Assembly (NCBI RefSeq): GCF_000519005.1
Contig: NZ_JAER01000039.1
Location: forward strand, 1 to 42,077
Source of the DNA: Nocardioides sp. J54
Lineage (GTDB): Bacteria > Actinomycetota > Actinomycetes > Propionibacteriales > Nocardioidaceae
Direction of reading: 5' to 3'
Length of the DNA stretch: 42,077 nt
Of the stretch, positions 1-8,500 are shown in pieces (position 1 is the stretch's first letter; every line of letters begins with the position of its first letter). The notes beneath the pieces are model-generated. The model saw nothing but the letters and a program-made list of their open reading frames with translations. It was not told the origin of the DNA and ran no database searches. A program made the translations under genes and the position numbers.

Positions 1-140
1 GCTGGTTGAGGTGTGAGGCGCGCCAGCGCCGAGCCTCGAAACCAGCGGCACCAGCACGCCGGGCTGTGCCCAGCACAGTCCGCCCTGCAGGCCCGGAGGT
101 TTCGAGGCTCGGCCGCGGGCGGCCTCGCACCTCAACCACC
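1..140. repeat. REPIN-like inverted-repeat element, copy 1
   Basis: Two arms are reverse complements of each other. Arm 1 (1-46) begins GCTGGTTGAGG and ends CCTCGAAACCAGC. Arm 2 (98-140) begins GGTTTCGAGG and ends CACCTCAACCACC. Between them is a small perfect-length hairpin, GGGCTGTG (61-68), 5-nt loop, CACAGTCC (74-81). The same arm-hairpin-arm order recurs at 40801-40939 and, cut by the window edge, at 41987-42077. No transposase is encoded here. It is best described as a non-autonomous interspersed palindromic element, similar in layout to REPINs. It lies downstream of the hemE 3' end. Confidence 0.75.
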
Positions 141-345
141 GGGAGTCAGGCGAGGCGAACCCAAGGCGTGCCGCCAGGCCAACCCAGCCACCTACCGGAG
201 CCAACTGCGCGCGCGGCAGCGCGGCGCCCGCGCCGGAGGCGCGTCGAGGGCAAGTGCGGGCCGAGCTTGCGAGGACTGCGCGCAGCCCTCGACAGGCGAC
301 GCGCTCGCGCCATCAAGCCAGCCGGCGACGCGCTCGCGCCATCAA
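141..345. repeat. Gene-free tail of the repeat element with a 22-bp direct repeat at the hemE stop
   Basis: This stretch has no convincing gene. Its left part (about 141-185) resembles the sequence right of element copy 2 (about 40940-40980), so the repeated unit is probably longer than its two arms. A 22-bp direct repeat, starting GGCGACGCGCTCGCG, occurs at 295-316 and 324-345. The second copy contains the hemE stop codon (complement of 342-344). A diverged version lies at about 41003-41023, just downstream of the nuclease gene's 3' end. Confidence 0.6.
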
Positions 346-1385
346 ACGCCGTAGCCGTGCACGAAGTCGGTGAGCCGGGCCAGCTGGTCGGGGTCGGTGC
401 TCGGGATGACGCCGTGGCCGAGGTTGAAGATGTGGCCGCGGGCGGCGCGGCCGGCCTCGATCACCTCGGCGGCGCGGGCGGTCATCACCTCGGTCGGGGC
501 GAAGACGAGGGTGGGGTCGAGGTTGCCCTGGACGCCGCGGTCCCCGACGAGCGGGATCGCCCGCTCCAGCGGGGTGCGCCAGTCGACGCCGACGACGTCG
601 GCACCGGCCTCGCCCATGAGGTCGAGCAGGTTCGACGTACCGACGCCGAAGTGGATGCGCGGCACGCCGAGCTCACCGACGCGGGCGAGCACGCGCGCGG
701 AGTGCGGCTGCACGTGGCGGACGTAGTCGCCGGGGGTCAGCGCGCCGGCCCAGGAGTCGAAGAGCTGGACGGCGGAGGCGCCGGCGGCGACCTGGGTCTC
801 GAGGAAGACCGAGGCGACGTCGGCGATCTTGCGCATGAGCGCGTCCCAGACGTCGGGGGCGCCGAACATGAGCGCCTTGGTCTTCGCGTGCTCCTTCGAC
901 GGCCCACCCTCGACGAGGTACGACGCAACCGTGAACGGCGCGCCGGCGAAACCGATGAGCGGGGTGCCGCCGTTGATGCTGCCGAGCTCGCCGACGAGGG
1001 CCTGCACGGCCTGGGTGATGAACGGGATCTGCTCGGGGGTGAGGTCCGGGATGGCGGCGACGTCCTCGAGCGTGCGGACCGGGTTGGCGACGACCGGGCC
1101 GACGCCGGGCACGATGTCGAGGTCGACCCCGACGGCCTTGAGCGGCAGCACGATGTCGGAGAAGAAGATCGCCGCGTCGACGCCGTAGCGGCGCACCGGC
1201 TGGAGCGTGATCTCGGTGATCAGCTCGGCGTTCATGCACGACTCGAGCATGCCGATGCCCTCGCGCACCTTGAGGTACTCGGGCAGGGAGCGGCCGGCCT
1301 GCCGCATGAACCACACGGGGGTGTGCGGGGCGGCCTCCCCGCGGGCGGCCTTCAGGAACGCGCTGTGCTCGAGTCCGGTCGTCAC
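342..1385 (-). CDS. hemE: Uroporphyrinogen decarboxylase
   Basis: HemE decarboxylates the four acetate side chains of uroporphyrinogen III to give coproporphyrinogen III in cytosolic haem biosynthesis. The 347-residue product has the normal family length. It shows the N-terminal substrate-binding motif FMRQAGR (residues 26-32), the signature PLIGFAGAPFTVASYL in the middle, and GHGVIPSTDP near the C-terminus. No metal or cofactor motif is expected in this family. The start is GTG at 1385. It is divergent from the DUF3000–rnd pair, an arrangement common in actinobacteria. The stop codon falls inside a copy of a 22-bp direct repeat. Confidence 0.97.
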   Translation of the reverse strand: MTTGLEHSAFLKAARGEAAPHTPVWFMRQAGRSLPEYLKVREGIGMLESCMNAELITEITLQPVRRYGVDAAIFFSDIVLPLKAVGVDLDIVPGVGPVVANPVRTLEDVAAIPDLTPEQIPFITQAVQALVGELGSINGGTPLIGFAGAPFTVASYLVEGGPSKEHAKTKALMFGAPDVWDALMRKIADVASVFLETQVAAGASAVQLFDSWAGALTPGDYVRHVQPHSARVLARVGELGVPRIHFGVGTSNLLDLMGEAGADVVGVDWRTPLERAIPLVGDRGVQGNLDPTLVFAPTEVMTARAAEVIEAGRAARGHIFNLGHGVIPSTDPDQLARLTDFVHGYGV

Positions 1386-1441
1386 GGGGTCAGGGTCTCA
1401 GGTCGACGGCGTGGGACGCACATCCGTCCGGCTCCCCGGCC

Positions 1442-1454
1442 TATGGTGACCTCA
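1442..1454 (+). promoter_or_regulatory. Candidate leaderless promoter of the DUF3000 gene
   Basis: A TATGGT hexamer (1442-1447) matches the actinobacterial -10 pattern TAnnnT and is followed by 6 nt and then the ATG at 1454. There is no Shine-Dalgarno sequence. This geometry places the transcription start on or next to the start codon. No good -35 is visible. Confidence 0.5.
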
Positions 1455-2068
1455 TGGTCGCCCGGCAAGAGACGCACCAGGGATCCGGCGCGGCCGGGGT
1501 ACCCCGGGAGTTCAGCGCGGCCGTCGACAGCCTCCGGGCCGCGACCTTCCGCCCGGAGGTGTTCTGCGAGGAGATGCCGGCGCCGCAGCGGATCGCGCCC
1601 TACGCCACCGCGCTGTCGGCGGACGTGACCGTCGACGACGAGGAGGTCGCGACCGGTCGCCTCGTGGTGCTCCACGACCCCGCGGGCAACGAGGCGTGGG
1701 AGGGCACCTTCCGCTGCGTGGCCTACTGCCGCGCCGAGATCGAGGACCACCTCGCCACCGACCCGATGCTCACCGACGTCGGCTGGACCTGGCTGCTGGA
1801 CGCGCTGCGGGCGCACGGCGCCGAGTACGTCGCCGAGTCGGGCACCGTCACCCGGGTGGCGACCGAGAGCTACGGCTCCATGGCGGGCGAGCCGGGCAAC
1901 GCGCAGCTGGAGATCCGCGCGTCCTGGACGCCGGTCGACACCACCGACCTCGCCTCCCACGCCGAGGCGTGGGGCGAGCTCATGTGCACCGCCGGGGGCC
2001 TGGAGCCGGTGCCGGACGGGGTGGCCGTGATGCCCTCCCGTCGTGGCCAGCGGGGCGGCGCCGGCTGA
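1454..2068 (+). CDS. DUF3000 domain-containing protein
   Basis: This is a 204-residue soluble protein of the actinobacterial DUF3000 family, whose biochemical function is not established. The segment VPREFSAAVDSLRAATFRPEV near the N-terminus, followed by the PAPQRIAPYATALSADV region, is characteristic of the family. No catalytic motif, signal peptide or membrane segment is visible. It is translationally coupled to ribonuclease D: its TGA shares one base with the ATG of rnd at 2068. The recurrent hemE–DUF3000–rnd neighbourhood hints at a housekeeping role, but nothing in the sequence defines it. Confidence 0.9.
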   Translation: MVARQETHQGSGAAGVPREFSAAVDSLRAATFRPEVFCEEMPAPQRIAPYATALSADVTVDDEEVATGRLVVLHDPAGNEAWEGTFRCVAYCRAEIEDHLATDPMLTDVGWTWLLDALRAHGAEYVAESGTVTRVATESYGSMAGEPGNAQLEIRASWTPVDTTDLASHAEAWGELMCTAGGLEPVPDGVAVMPSRRGQRGGAG

Positions 2069-3489
2069 TGGCTGACCAGCCGGACCAGCCGGACCAGCCG
2101 GACACCGACGCGGAGGGCCCGTCGGCGGACGAGGCACCTCCCGTCGAGCTGCTCGCACTCGCCGACGGCCTCCCGCCCGTCATCGAGACCCCCGAGGCCC
2201 TGGCCGACTACTGCGCCGCGCTCGCCGCGGGCTCCGGGCCGGTCGCGATCGACGCCGAGCGGGCGTCGGGCTACCGCTACTCCAACCGCGCCTACCTCAT
2301 CCAGCTCAAGCGCGAGGGTGCCGGGATCGGGCTCGTCGACCCGATCGCCTTCGACGACCTGTCCCCGCTCGCGGAGGCCATCGGTGACACCGAGTGGATC
2401 CTGCACGCCGCGACCCAGGACCTGCCCTGCCTGGCCGAGGTGGGACTCAAGCCTGCCGCCCTCTTCGACACCGAGCTCGCGGGCCGGCTGCTGAACTACC
2501 CGCGCGTCGGGCTCGCGACCCTGGTCGAGGTGCTCCTCGACCGCCAGCTGCTCAAGGAGCACTCGGCGGTCGACTGGTCGACGCGTCCGCTGCCCGAGCC
2601 GTGGCTGGAGTACGCCGCCCTCGACGTCGAGGTGCTGGTCGAGCTGCGCAACCTGCTCGCAGCCCAGCTCGAGGAGGCCGGCAAGGCCGACTGGGCCCGC
2701 CAGGAGTTCGAGCACCTGCGCGCGTTCACGCCGACCGTGCGGGTCGACGCGTGGCGGCGCACCTCCGGCCTGCACAAGGTCCGCGGCCGTCGTACCCTCG
2801 GCGCGGTGCGGGCCCTGTGGGAGACCCGGGACCGGATCGCGCGGGAGCGCGACGTCACGCCGGGCCGCTTGATCCCCGACTCCGCGCTGGTCGCCGCGGC
2901 GACGGCGATGCCGAAGAACCGCGGCGAGCTGATGTCGACGCAGGGCTTCCACGGCCGCGGTGCGTCGCGCTACGCCAACGAGTGGCTCGCCGCGGTCCGC
3001 GAGGCGGCGCAGATGCCCGAGGACCAGCTGCCGACCCGGGTCACCGGCGGCGACGGCCCGCCCGCCCCGCGGGCGTGGGCCGACAAGGACCCCGTCGCCG
3101 CCCGCCGTCTCGAGCTCGCGCGCGCCGCGGTGGGCCGGATCGCCGAGGAGCACCAGGTCCCGCTGGAGAACCTGCTGACCCCCGACACGCTGCGCCGCAC
3201 GATGTGGACGCCGCCGAGGACCCGCGAGCCGGTGGAGCTGCTGGAGGCGGTCATCGACCAGCTGCGCGGCCTGGGCGCCCGGAGCTGGCAGGTCGGCCTG
3301 ACCGCGCAGGCGCTGAGCCGCGCGATCCTCGACGCCGAGCCGGGTCAGTCGCGCTTGCGGTCGTCGGTGACCGTCGACGACGGCTCGACGTCGGGCACCG
3401 ACGGCGACCCCGAGGGCCCGGACGGGGAGGCGCCTGACGGGTCGTCGGACTCCCCGTCGGACTCCTCGTCGGACTCCTCAGGCTCGTAG
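2068..3489 (+). CDS. rnd: Ribonuclease D-type 3'-5' exonuclease with HRDC domain
   Basis: The product is predicted to trim RNA 3' ends (tRNA/stable RNA processing). It has the DEDDy exonuclease motifs: D62-A-E64 (Exo I), D118 in ATQDLP (Exo II), and Y182 with D186 in YAALD (Exo III). An HRDC-type helical region follows at roughly residues 225-310. The ATG at 2068 is preferred because it overlaps the DUF3000 stop by one base, and the frame upstream is covered by that gene. The product is 473 residues. The last ~45 residues are acidic, Ser-rich and low in complexity, and are encoded antisense to the 3' end of the solute-binding protein gene (145-bp convergent overlap). Confidence 0.93.
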   Translation: MADQPDQPDQPDTDAEGPSADEAPPVELLALADGLPPVIETPEALADYCAALAAGSGPVAIDAERASGYRYSNRAYLIQLKREGAGIGLVDPIAFDDLSPLAEAIGDTEWILHAATQDLPCLAEVGLKPAALFDTELAGRLLNYPRVGLATLVEVLLDRQLLKEHSAVDWSTRPLPEPWLEYAALDVEVLVELRNLLAAQLEEAGKADWARQEFEHLRAFTPTVRVDAWRRTSGLHKVRGRRTLGAVRALWETRDRIARERDVTPGRLIPDSALVAAATAMPKNRGELMSTQGFHGRGASRYANEWLAAVREAAQMPEDQLPTRVTGGDGPPAPRAWADKDPVAARRLELARAAVGRIAEEHQVPLENLLTPDTLRRTMWTPPRTREPVELLEAVIDQLRGLGARSWQVGLTAQALSRAILDAEPGQSRLRSSVTVDDGSTSGTDGDPEGPDGEAPDGSSDSPSDSSSDSSGS

Positions 3490-4820
3490 TCCGGGTCGAG
3501 CAGCGTCCGCGACTTCTCGTCGATCGCCCGCAGGTCCTCGCGGAGGTCCTCGAAGTAGGGCGTCGTCAGCAGGTCGACCAGGTCCGGCGCCACCAGCGCC
3601 TCGAGCTCGGCCTCGGGCACGAGCAGCGGCTGCAGGACCATGTTGCGCAGCGACTGGGTGAACACCGTGCCGTGCTCGGGCTGCTGCTCGGGCTGCATGA
3701 ACGCCTCGCTCAGCGCCACGGTGAGCTTGGCCGGCTGCAGGTAGCCGGTCTCCGCGATCCGGCCGATGGCCTCGTCGTCGACCAGGTAGCTGAGGAAGTT
3801 CGCCGCGGCGCCGGTGCGGCCAGGGCGGCCGGGGGCGATGCAGATGCCGGTCAGGTCGGCGACGGTCCGGCTGGAGCCGAGCGACGGCATCGGCAGCACG
3901 TCGAAGCTGACGCCCGCCTCCCGCAGCTGCGGGGTGAGCGAGCGGAAGCCGGCGATCATGGCCAGCTTACCGCGCTCGAACCACTGCAGCGGCGTACGGC
4001 GCGACAGCTGCTTGGCCGACAGCGTCAGCCGCGGGTCGCGGAGCAGCTCGAGGGTCTCCTGCAGGGCGTCGGCCGAGCCGTCCTCGCCGAGGGCGAGGCT
4101 GGTCGGCTCCGCCGGGTCGTCGAAGACCTGGCCGCCGCCGGAGTAGATGAACGGCGCGAGGCCGCGCAGGGACGGCTCGATGTAGATGCCGCGGGTGCCT
4201 CGCCGCGGGCGGCTGGCGTACTCGACGGCGGCGCGGAGCTCAGCCATCTTCCAGCTCGCGTGGTCCTCGCGGGGCGTCGGCAGGCCCTCGGCGTCCATCG
4301 CCTCGAAGTCGACGAGGTCGGTGTTGTAGTAGATGACCATCGGCGAGGCGGTGTACGGCATGCACTGCAGGTCGTCGTCGTGGGAGAAGGCCTGCACGGC
4401 CGCGCGGGCGAAGTCGTCACCGATCGGGATCTCGCGCTCGTTGATGAGGTCGAGCAACCCGATGTTGTCGCCCTCCTCCATGGTCGTGGCCAGCTCGGAG
4501 CGCGGCAGGAGGTAGAGGTCCGGCTCGGTCTTGCCCGAGCGCAGGTCGGCCAGCATCGAGGAGGCGTCGGGCCAGGAGGTCATGGTGACCTTGGTGTCCT
4601 GGCTGCTGGCGTTCCAGGCGTCGACGACGGCCTGGTAGGCAGCGATCTCCTCGCCGGACCCCCAGACCGCGAACTCCAGCTGGGCCCGCGTGGGCTTGGA
4701 CGGCGCCGGGGGCGGCGGGTTGTTGCTCCCGTTGCCCTGGGCCAGCGCCACCATCCCGACCAGCACGCTCACCGCCACCACGACGACGACGGCGCCCGTC
4801 CGCCAGTCGAACCGACCCAC
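3345..4820 (-). CDS. Membrane-anchored extracellular solute-binding protein (ABC type, family 1-like)
   Basis: The 491-residue protein looks like a periplasmic-binding-protein fold for carbohydrate-type ABC uptake. An N-terminal hydrophobic segment (about residues 9-28) is followed by a Pro-rich linker, then a family-typical binding domain with LEFAVWGSGEEIAAYQAVVDAWN, a Tyr-rich YTASPMVIYYNTDL strand region, and NFLSYL/ETGYLQPA near the end. There is no lipobox Cys, so it is probably held by an uncleaved signal-anchor or released. The acidic Ser/Pro tail (~45 residues) is antisense to the rnd tail. The start is GTG at 4820 with AAGGTGG seven bases upstream. No permease or ATPase gene is nearby, so the partner transporter is unknown. 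Confidence 0.85.
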   Translation of the reverse strand: MGRFDWRTGAVVVVVAVSVLVGMVALAQGNGSNNPPPPAPSKPTRAQLEFAVWGSGEEIAAYQAVVDAWNASSQDTKVTMTSWPDASSMLADLRSGKTEPDLYLLPRSELATTMEEGDNIGLLDLINEREIPIGDDFARAAVQAFSHDDDLQCMPYTASPMVIYYNTDLVDFEAMDAEGLPTPREDHASWKMAELRAAVEYASRPRRGTRGIYIEPSLRGLAPFIYSGGGQVFDDPAEPTSLALGEDGSADALQETLELLRDPRLTLSAKQLSRRTPLQWFERGKLAMIAGFRSLTPQLREAGVSFDVLPMPSLGSSRTVADLTGICIAPGRPGRTGAAANFLSYLVDDEAIGRIAETGYLQPAKLTVALSEAFMQPEQQPEHGTVFTQSLRNMVLQPLLVPEAELEALVAPDLVDLLTTPYFEDLREDLRAIDEKSRTLLDPDYEPEESDEESDGESDDPSGASPSGPSGSPSVPDVEPSSTVTDDRKRD

Positions 4821-4944
4821 GTGTAAACCACCTTCTGCCAGGGAGTGTCGAGCACACCGGGCCGGGAGCGCCTCACGGCGCGTGGCCGCTCGTGGCGGCT
4901 TGAGTTGGGACCCGGGGCTGCCGCGACCCGGCGTGCTCGGTGCG

Positions 4945-5556
4945 TCAGTCTAGCCGGGACCGCCCGAGGCCCCGTGACAGCTCGAGGTGCCCGGCGGCCT
5001 CGAGCTGCTCGGCGAGGAGGAGGATGCGCCGCACGTCCGCGTCGGCGACCTCCGCGATCCCGGCGCGGCCCACCGCGACGACCCGCGCGAAGGCGGAGGC
5101 GCGGAAGAGCACGTCGGCGAAGTCCCCGGAGGCGATGCCACGCAGCACCTCGTCCACCATCAGGCGCAGCTCGTCCGGCCCGGGCGGGTCGGCGACGCCG
5201 GCGACCACCCGGGCGACCTCGGCGCGGGACCGGCCGGCCTCGAACTGGCGGGCCACCCCGGTCGGGTCCGCGTGCACCCACGAGCGCAGCAGGTAGAGCC
5301 GCCACAGGCAGCCGGCGAGCGAGTCGGCGGCCGCGTGCGACCAGACCTCCGCGATCGCCTCGATGCCCTCGGTGTCGGCGAGGTGCACGAGTCGGTCCGC
5401 CACGCCGTCGTCGTCGCTGTCCTGGGCGCCGCGCACCAGCAGCACCGCGGCCCGCTCGGCCGCCTCGGTCACCAGTGCGGGGTCCACCCCGTCCTGGTGC
5501 TCGTCGAAGAAGGCCGTCTCGCGCGGGACGGGCTTGTGGTGGGGACGCTCGGACAC
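4945..5556 (-). CDS. Conserved hypothetical protein downstream of hrpA
   Basis: This is a 203-residue, mostly helical and acidic soluble protein that I cannot assign to a named family. The start chosen is GTG at 5556, 23 nt after the hrpA stop, because upstream residues in this frame lie antisense-like inside hrpA. The text contains a short Cys-Leu-Trp-Arg-Leu-Tyr segment in the middle and ends in an Arg/Leu-rich helix. No signal peptide, membrane segment or metal site is seen. It is probably co-transcribed with hrpA. A role linked to RNA or cell-envelope work cannot be inferred from sequence alone. Confidence 0.75.
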   Translation of the reverse strand: MSERPHHKPVPRETAFFDEHQDGVDPALVTEAAERAAVLLVRGAQDSDDDGVADRLVHLADTEGIEAIAEVWSHAAADSLAGCLWRLYLLRSWVHADPTGVARQFEAGRSRAEVARVVAGVADPPGPDELRLMVDEVLRGIASGDFADVLFRASAFARVVAVGRAGIAEVADADVRRILLLAEQLEAAGHLELSRGLGRSRLD

Positions 5557-5579
5557 CGGTTCAGCGTAGTCGCCGGGCC

Positions 5580-8500
5580 TCAGGCGCCCAGCGCGTCGAA
5601 CGCCTTGCGCAGCCGCACGTCGGAGACCGGGCCGTCGACGCCGAGCTGCTGCGCCCACAGGGAGACGCGGTACTCCTCGAGCATCCACCGGATGGCACGC
5701 AGCCCTGCGCCCGGCGGCCGTCCCTCGGGCAGGGCCGCCACCCGGGCCAGCCACGCCTCCTGCAGCGGCTGGACCAGGTCCATCCGCTGCCGGTCCTTGT
5801 GCAGCGCCGCGTTGCCGCCGACCTCGAGCGCCGTGCGCCGCTCCTTCATCGCCAGCAGCCAGGTGCGGTAGCGCCGCAGCCGCGCCGCTCCGGCCTCGCC
5901 GACGAAGCCGTCGTGGACCAGCCGGCCGAGCTGGGCCTGCAGGTCGGCCAGCGCTGGGAGCAGGGGCAGGTCCGCCCGCCCGCTCAGCAGGCGGTCCACC
6001 TCGCGCCAGGTCTCCAGGACCCGCAGCAGGTCCGCCACCGTGGTCCGCACCGCGTCGGCAGCCGTGGCGCTCACCGCGGCCAGCAGGTCGTCGTACTCCT
6101 TGCGGGAGTGGACGGGCCCGCGGGCGTCGACCGCGTCGACGACCACGGCGCGCAGGCAGTCGGCGATCAGCGCGTGCGTGGTGGGGTACGGCGTGCCGGA
6201 GAGGCCGAGCTTGTCGGTGTTGGACAGGCCGTCGACGACGCCCTTGACCGGTGCGTCGCCGAGCGCCAGCAGCAGCAGGCGTACGACGCCGAGGCGGTGC
6301 CGTGCGTCGCGCTCGTCGGTGGAGCCGAAGACCTGCAGCCCGACCGTGCCGCCCTCGTCGACCAGTCCGGGGTAGGCCTCCACCTCGTGCCCGGCGCGGG
6401 TCCACGTCGCCGTCTGCGGCACGTCGTCGAAGACCCAGTCGGTCTCGCCGGTACGGGCGACGCCGGAGTCGGAGGCGACCGACGCCATGGCCTCGTCGAA
6501 CTGCGGCTGGAGCGGCGCCTTGAGGTCGGCGAGCGACTTGCCGCGGCCCTGGACGCGGCCGCGGTCGTCGACGACGCGGAAGCTGGGGGTCAGGTGGGCC
6601 GGCAGCGCGGCGAGGTCCCAGGCGTCGCGCGGGACGTGCACGCCGGTGGTGGAGCGCAGGTAGCGCTCGAGGGCGTCGAGCAGCGGCTCCTCCCCCGCCG
6701 GGACGGCGGCGAGGAACTCGCGGGCGGTGTTGGGCGCAGGGACGAAGTTCACGCGCAGCTGCTTGGGCAGGCCGCGGATCAGCTCGACGACGAGCTCCTC
6801 GCGCAGGCCGGGCACGATCCAGGAGAAGTCCTCGTCGTCGACGCGGTTGAGCGTGGAGACCGGGATGTCGATGGTCAGCCCGTCGTCCTTCGCACCCGGC
6901 TCGAAGTGGTAGCTGATCGGGAAGGTGAGGCCCCCCGCGACCGACCACTGCTCGGGGTAGTCCTCCTCGCTGACCTCGTCGGCGGCGTCGTGGGTGAGCA
7001 TCGCCGGGTCGAAGGTGAGCAGGTCGGGGCGCTTGCGGCGCTCGTCGCGCCACCAGCGGTCGAAGTGGGCGCCGCTGACGACCCCCTCGGGGATGCGGGC
7101 GTCGTAGAAGTCGAAGAGGGTGTGCTCGTCGACGACGAGGTCCCGGCGGCGGGCGCGGTGCTCCAGCTCCTCGGCCTCCTCGAGCAGGCGCTGGTTCTCG
7201 CGCAGGAAGCGGTGCCGGGTGTCCCACTCGCCGTAGACCAGCGCGTGGCGGATGAACAGCTCGCGGGACAGCTCCGGGTCGATCTTCCCGTAGTTGACGG
7301 GCCGGTCGGTGGCCAGCGGGACGCCGTACAAGGTGACCCGCTCGGTGGCCATCACCGACTGCCGCTTGCGCGACCAGTGCGGCTCGGAGTACGAGCGCTT
7401 GACCAGGTGCGCGCCGAGCCGCTCGGCCCACTGCGGCTGGATCTCGGCGTTCTGCCGGGCCCACAGCCGTCCGGTCTCGACCAGCTCGCCGGCCATGAGG
7501 TACTGCGGGTTCTTCCGGGCCAGGCCGGAGCCCGGGAAGATCGCGAACCGGGCGCCGCGGGCGCCGAGGTACTCCCGCGGGCCGGGGCGGCGGCCGTCAC
7601 GCTTCGCGCCGGGCTTCGGCTTCTCCCGCTCCTCCAGCAGCCCGACGTGGGAGAGCAGGCCCGACAGCAGCGCCTGGTGGATGCCGTCCGCGTCGGGGTT
7701 GTCGCTGGGCGCCTCCAGCCGGATGCCCATCTCCTTGGTGACCTGCCGCAGCTGGGCGACCAGCTCCTGCCACTCGCGCACCCGCAGGTAGTTGAGGAAC
7801 TCCCGCTTGCACATGCGGCGGAACGCGCTGCCGGACAGCTCCTTCTGCTGCTGGCGCAGGTGGTTCCAGAGGTTGAGCAGGGTGAGGAAGTCGGAGCGCT
7901 CGGCCTTGAACCGGGCGTGCAGCTGGTCGGCCTGCGCCTGCTCCTTCGGGTGCTCGGCGCCGGGACGCTCGCGCGGGTCCTGCAGCGAGAGCGCGGCCAC
8001 GATCACGAGCACGTCGCGCACGCAGCCCAGGCGCTCGGCCTCGAGCAGCATCCGGCCCAGCCGCGGGTCGATCGGCAGGCGCGCGAGGCGGCGGCCGGTC
8101 TTCGTGAGGTCGCCACGGGGGCCGACGGCCCCGAGCTCCTCGAGCAGCTGCACGCCGGCCTGCACGTGTCGCCGGTCGGGCGGCTCGACGAACGGGAAGC
8201 GGCTGATGTCGCCGCCCTTGTCGGCCAGGCCGAGCGAGCTCATCTGGAGGATGACCGAGGCGAGGTTGGTCCGCAGGATCTCGGGGTCGGTGAACTCCGG
8301 GCGGGACTCGAAGTCCTCCTCGGAGTAGAGCCGGATCGCGATGCCGGCGGCGACGCGGCCGCAGCGGCCCGAGCGCTGGTTGGCCGACGCCTGGCTGATC
8401 GGCTCGATCGGCAGGCGCTGCACCTTGGTGCGTGCGGAGTAGCGGGAGATGCGGGCGACGCCGGTGTCGACGACGTAGCGGATGCCGGGCACGGTCAGCG

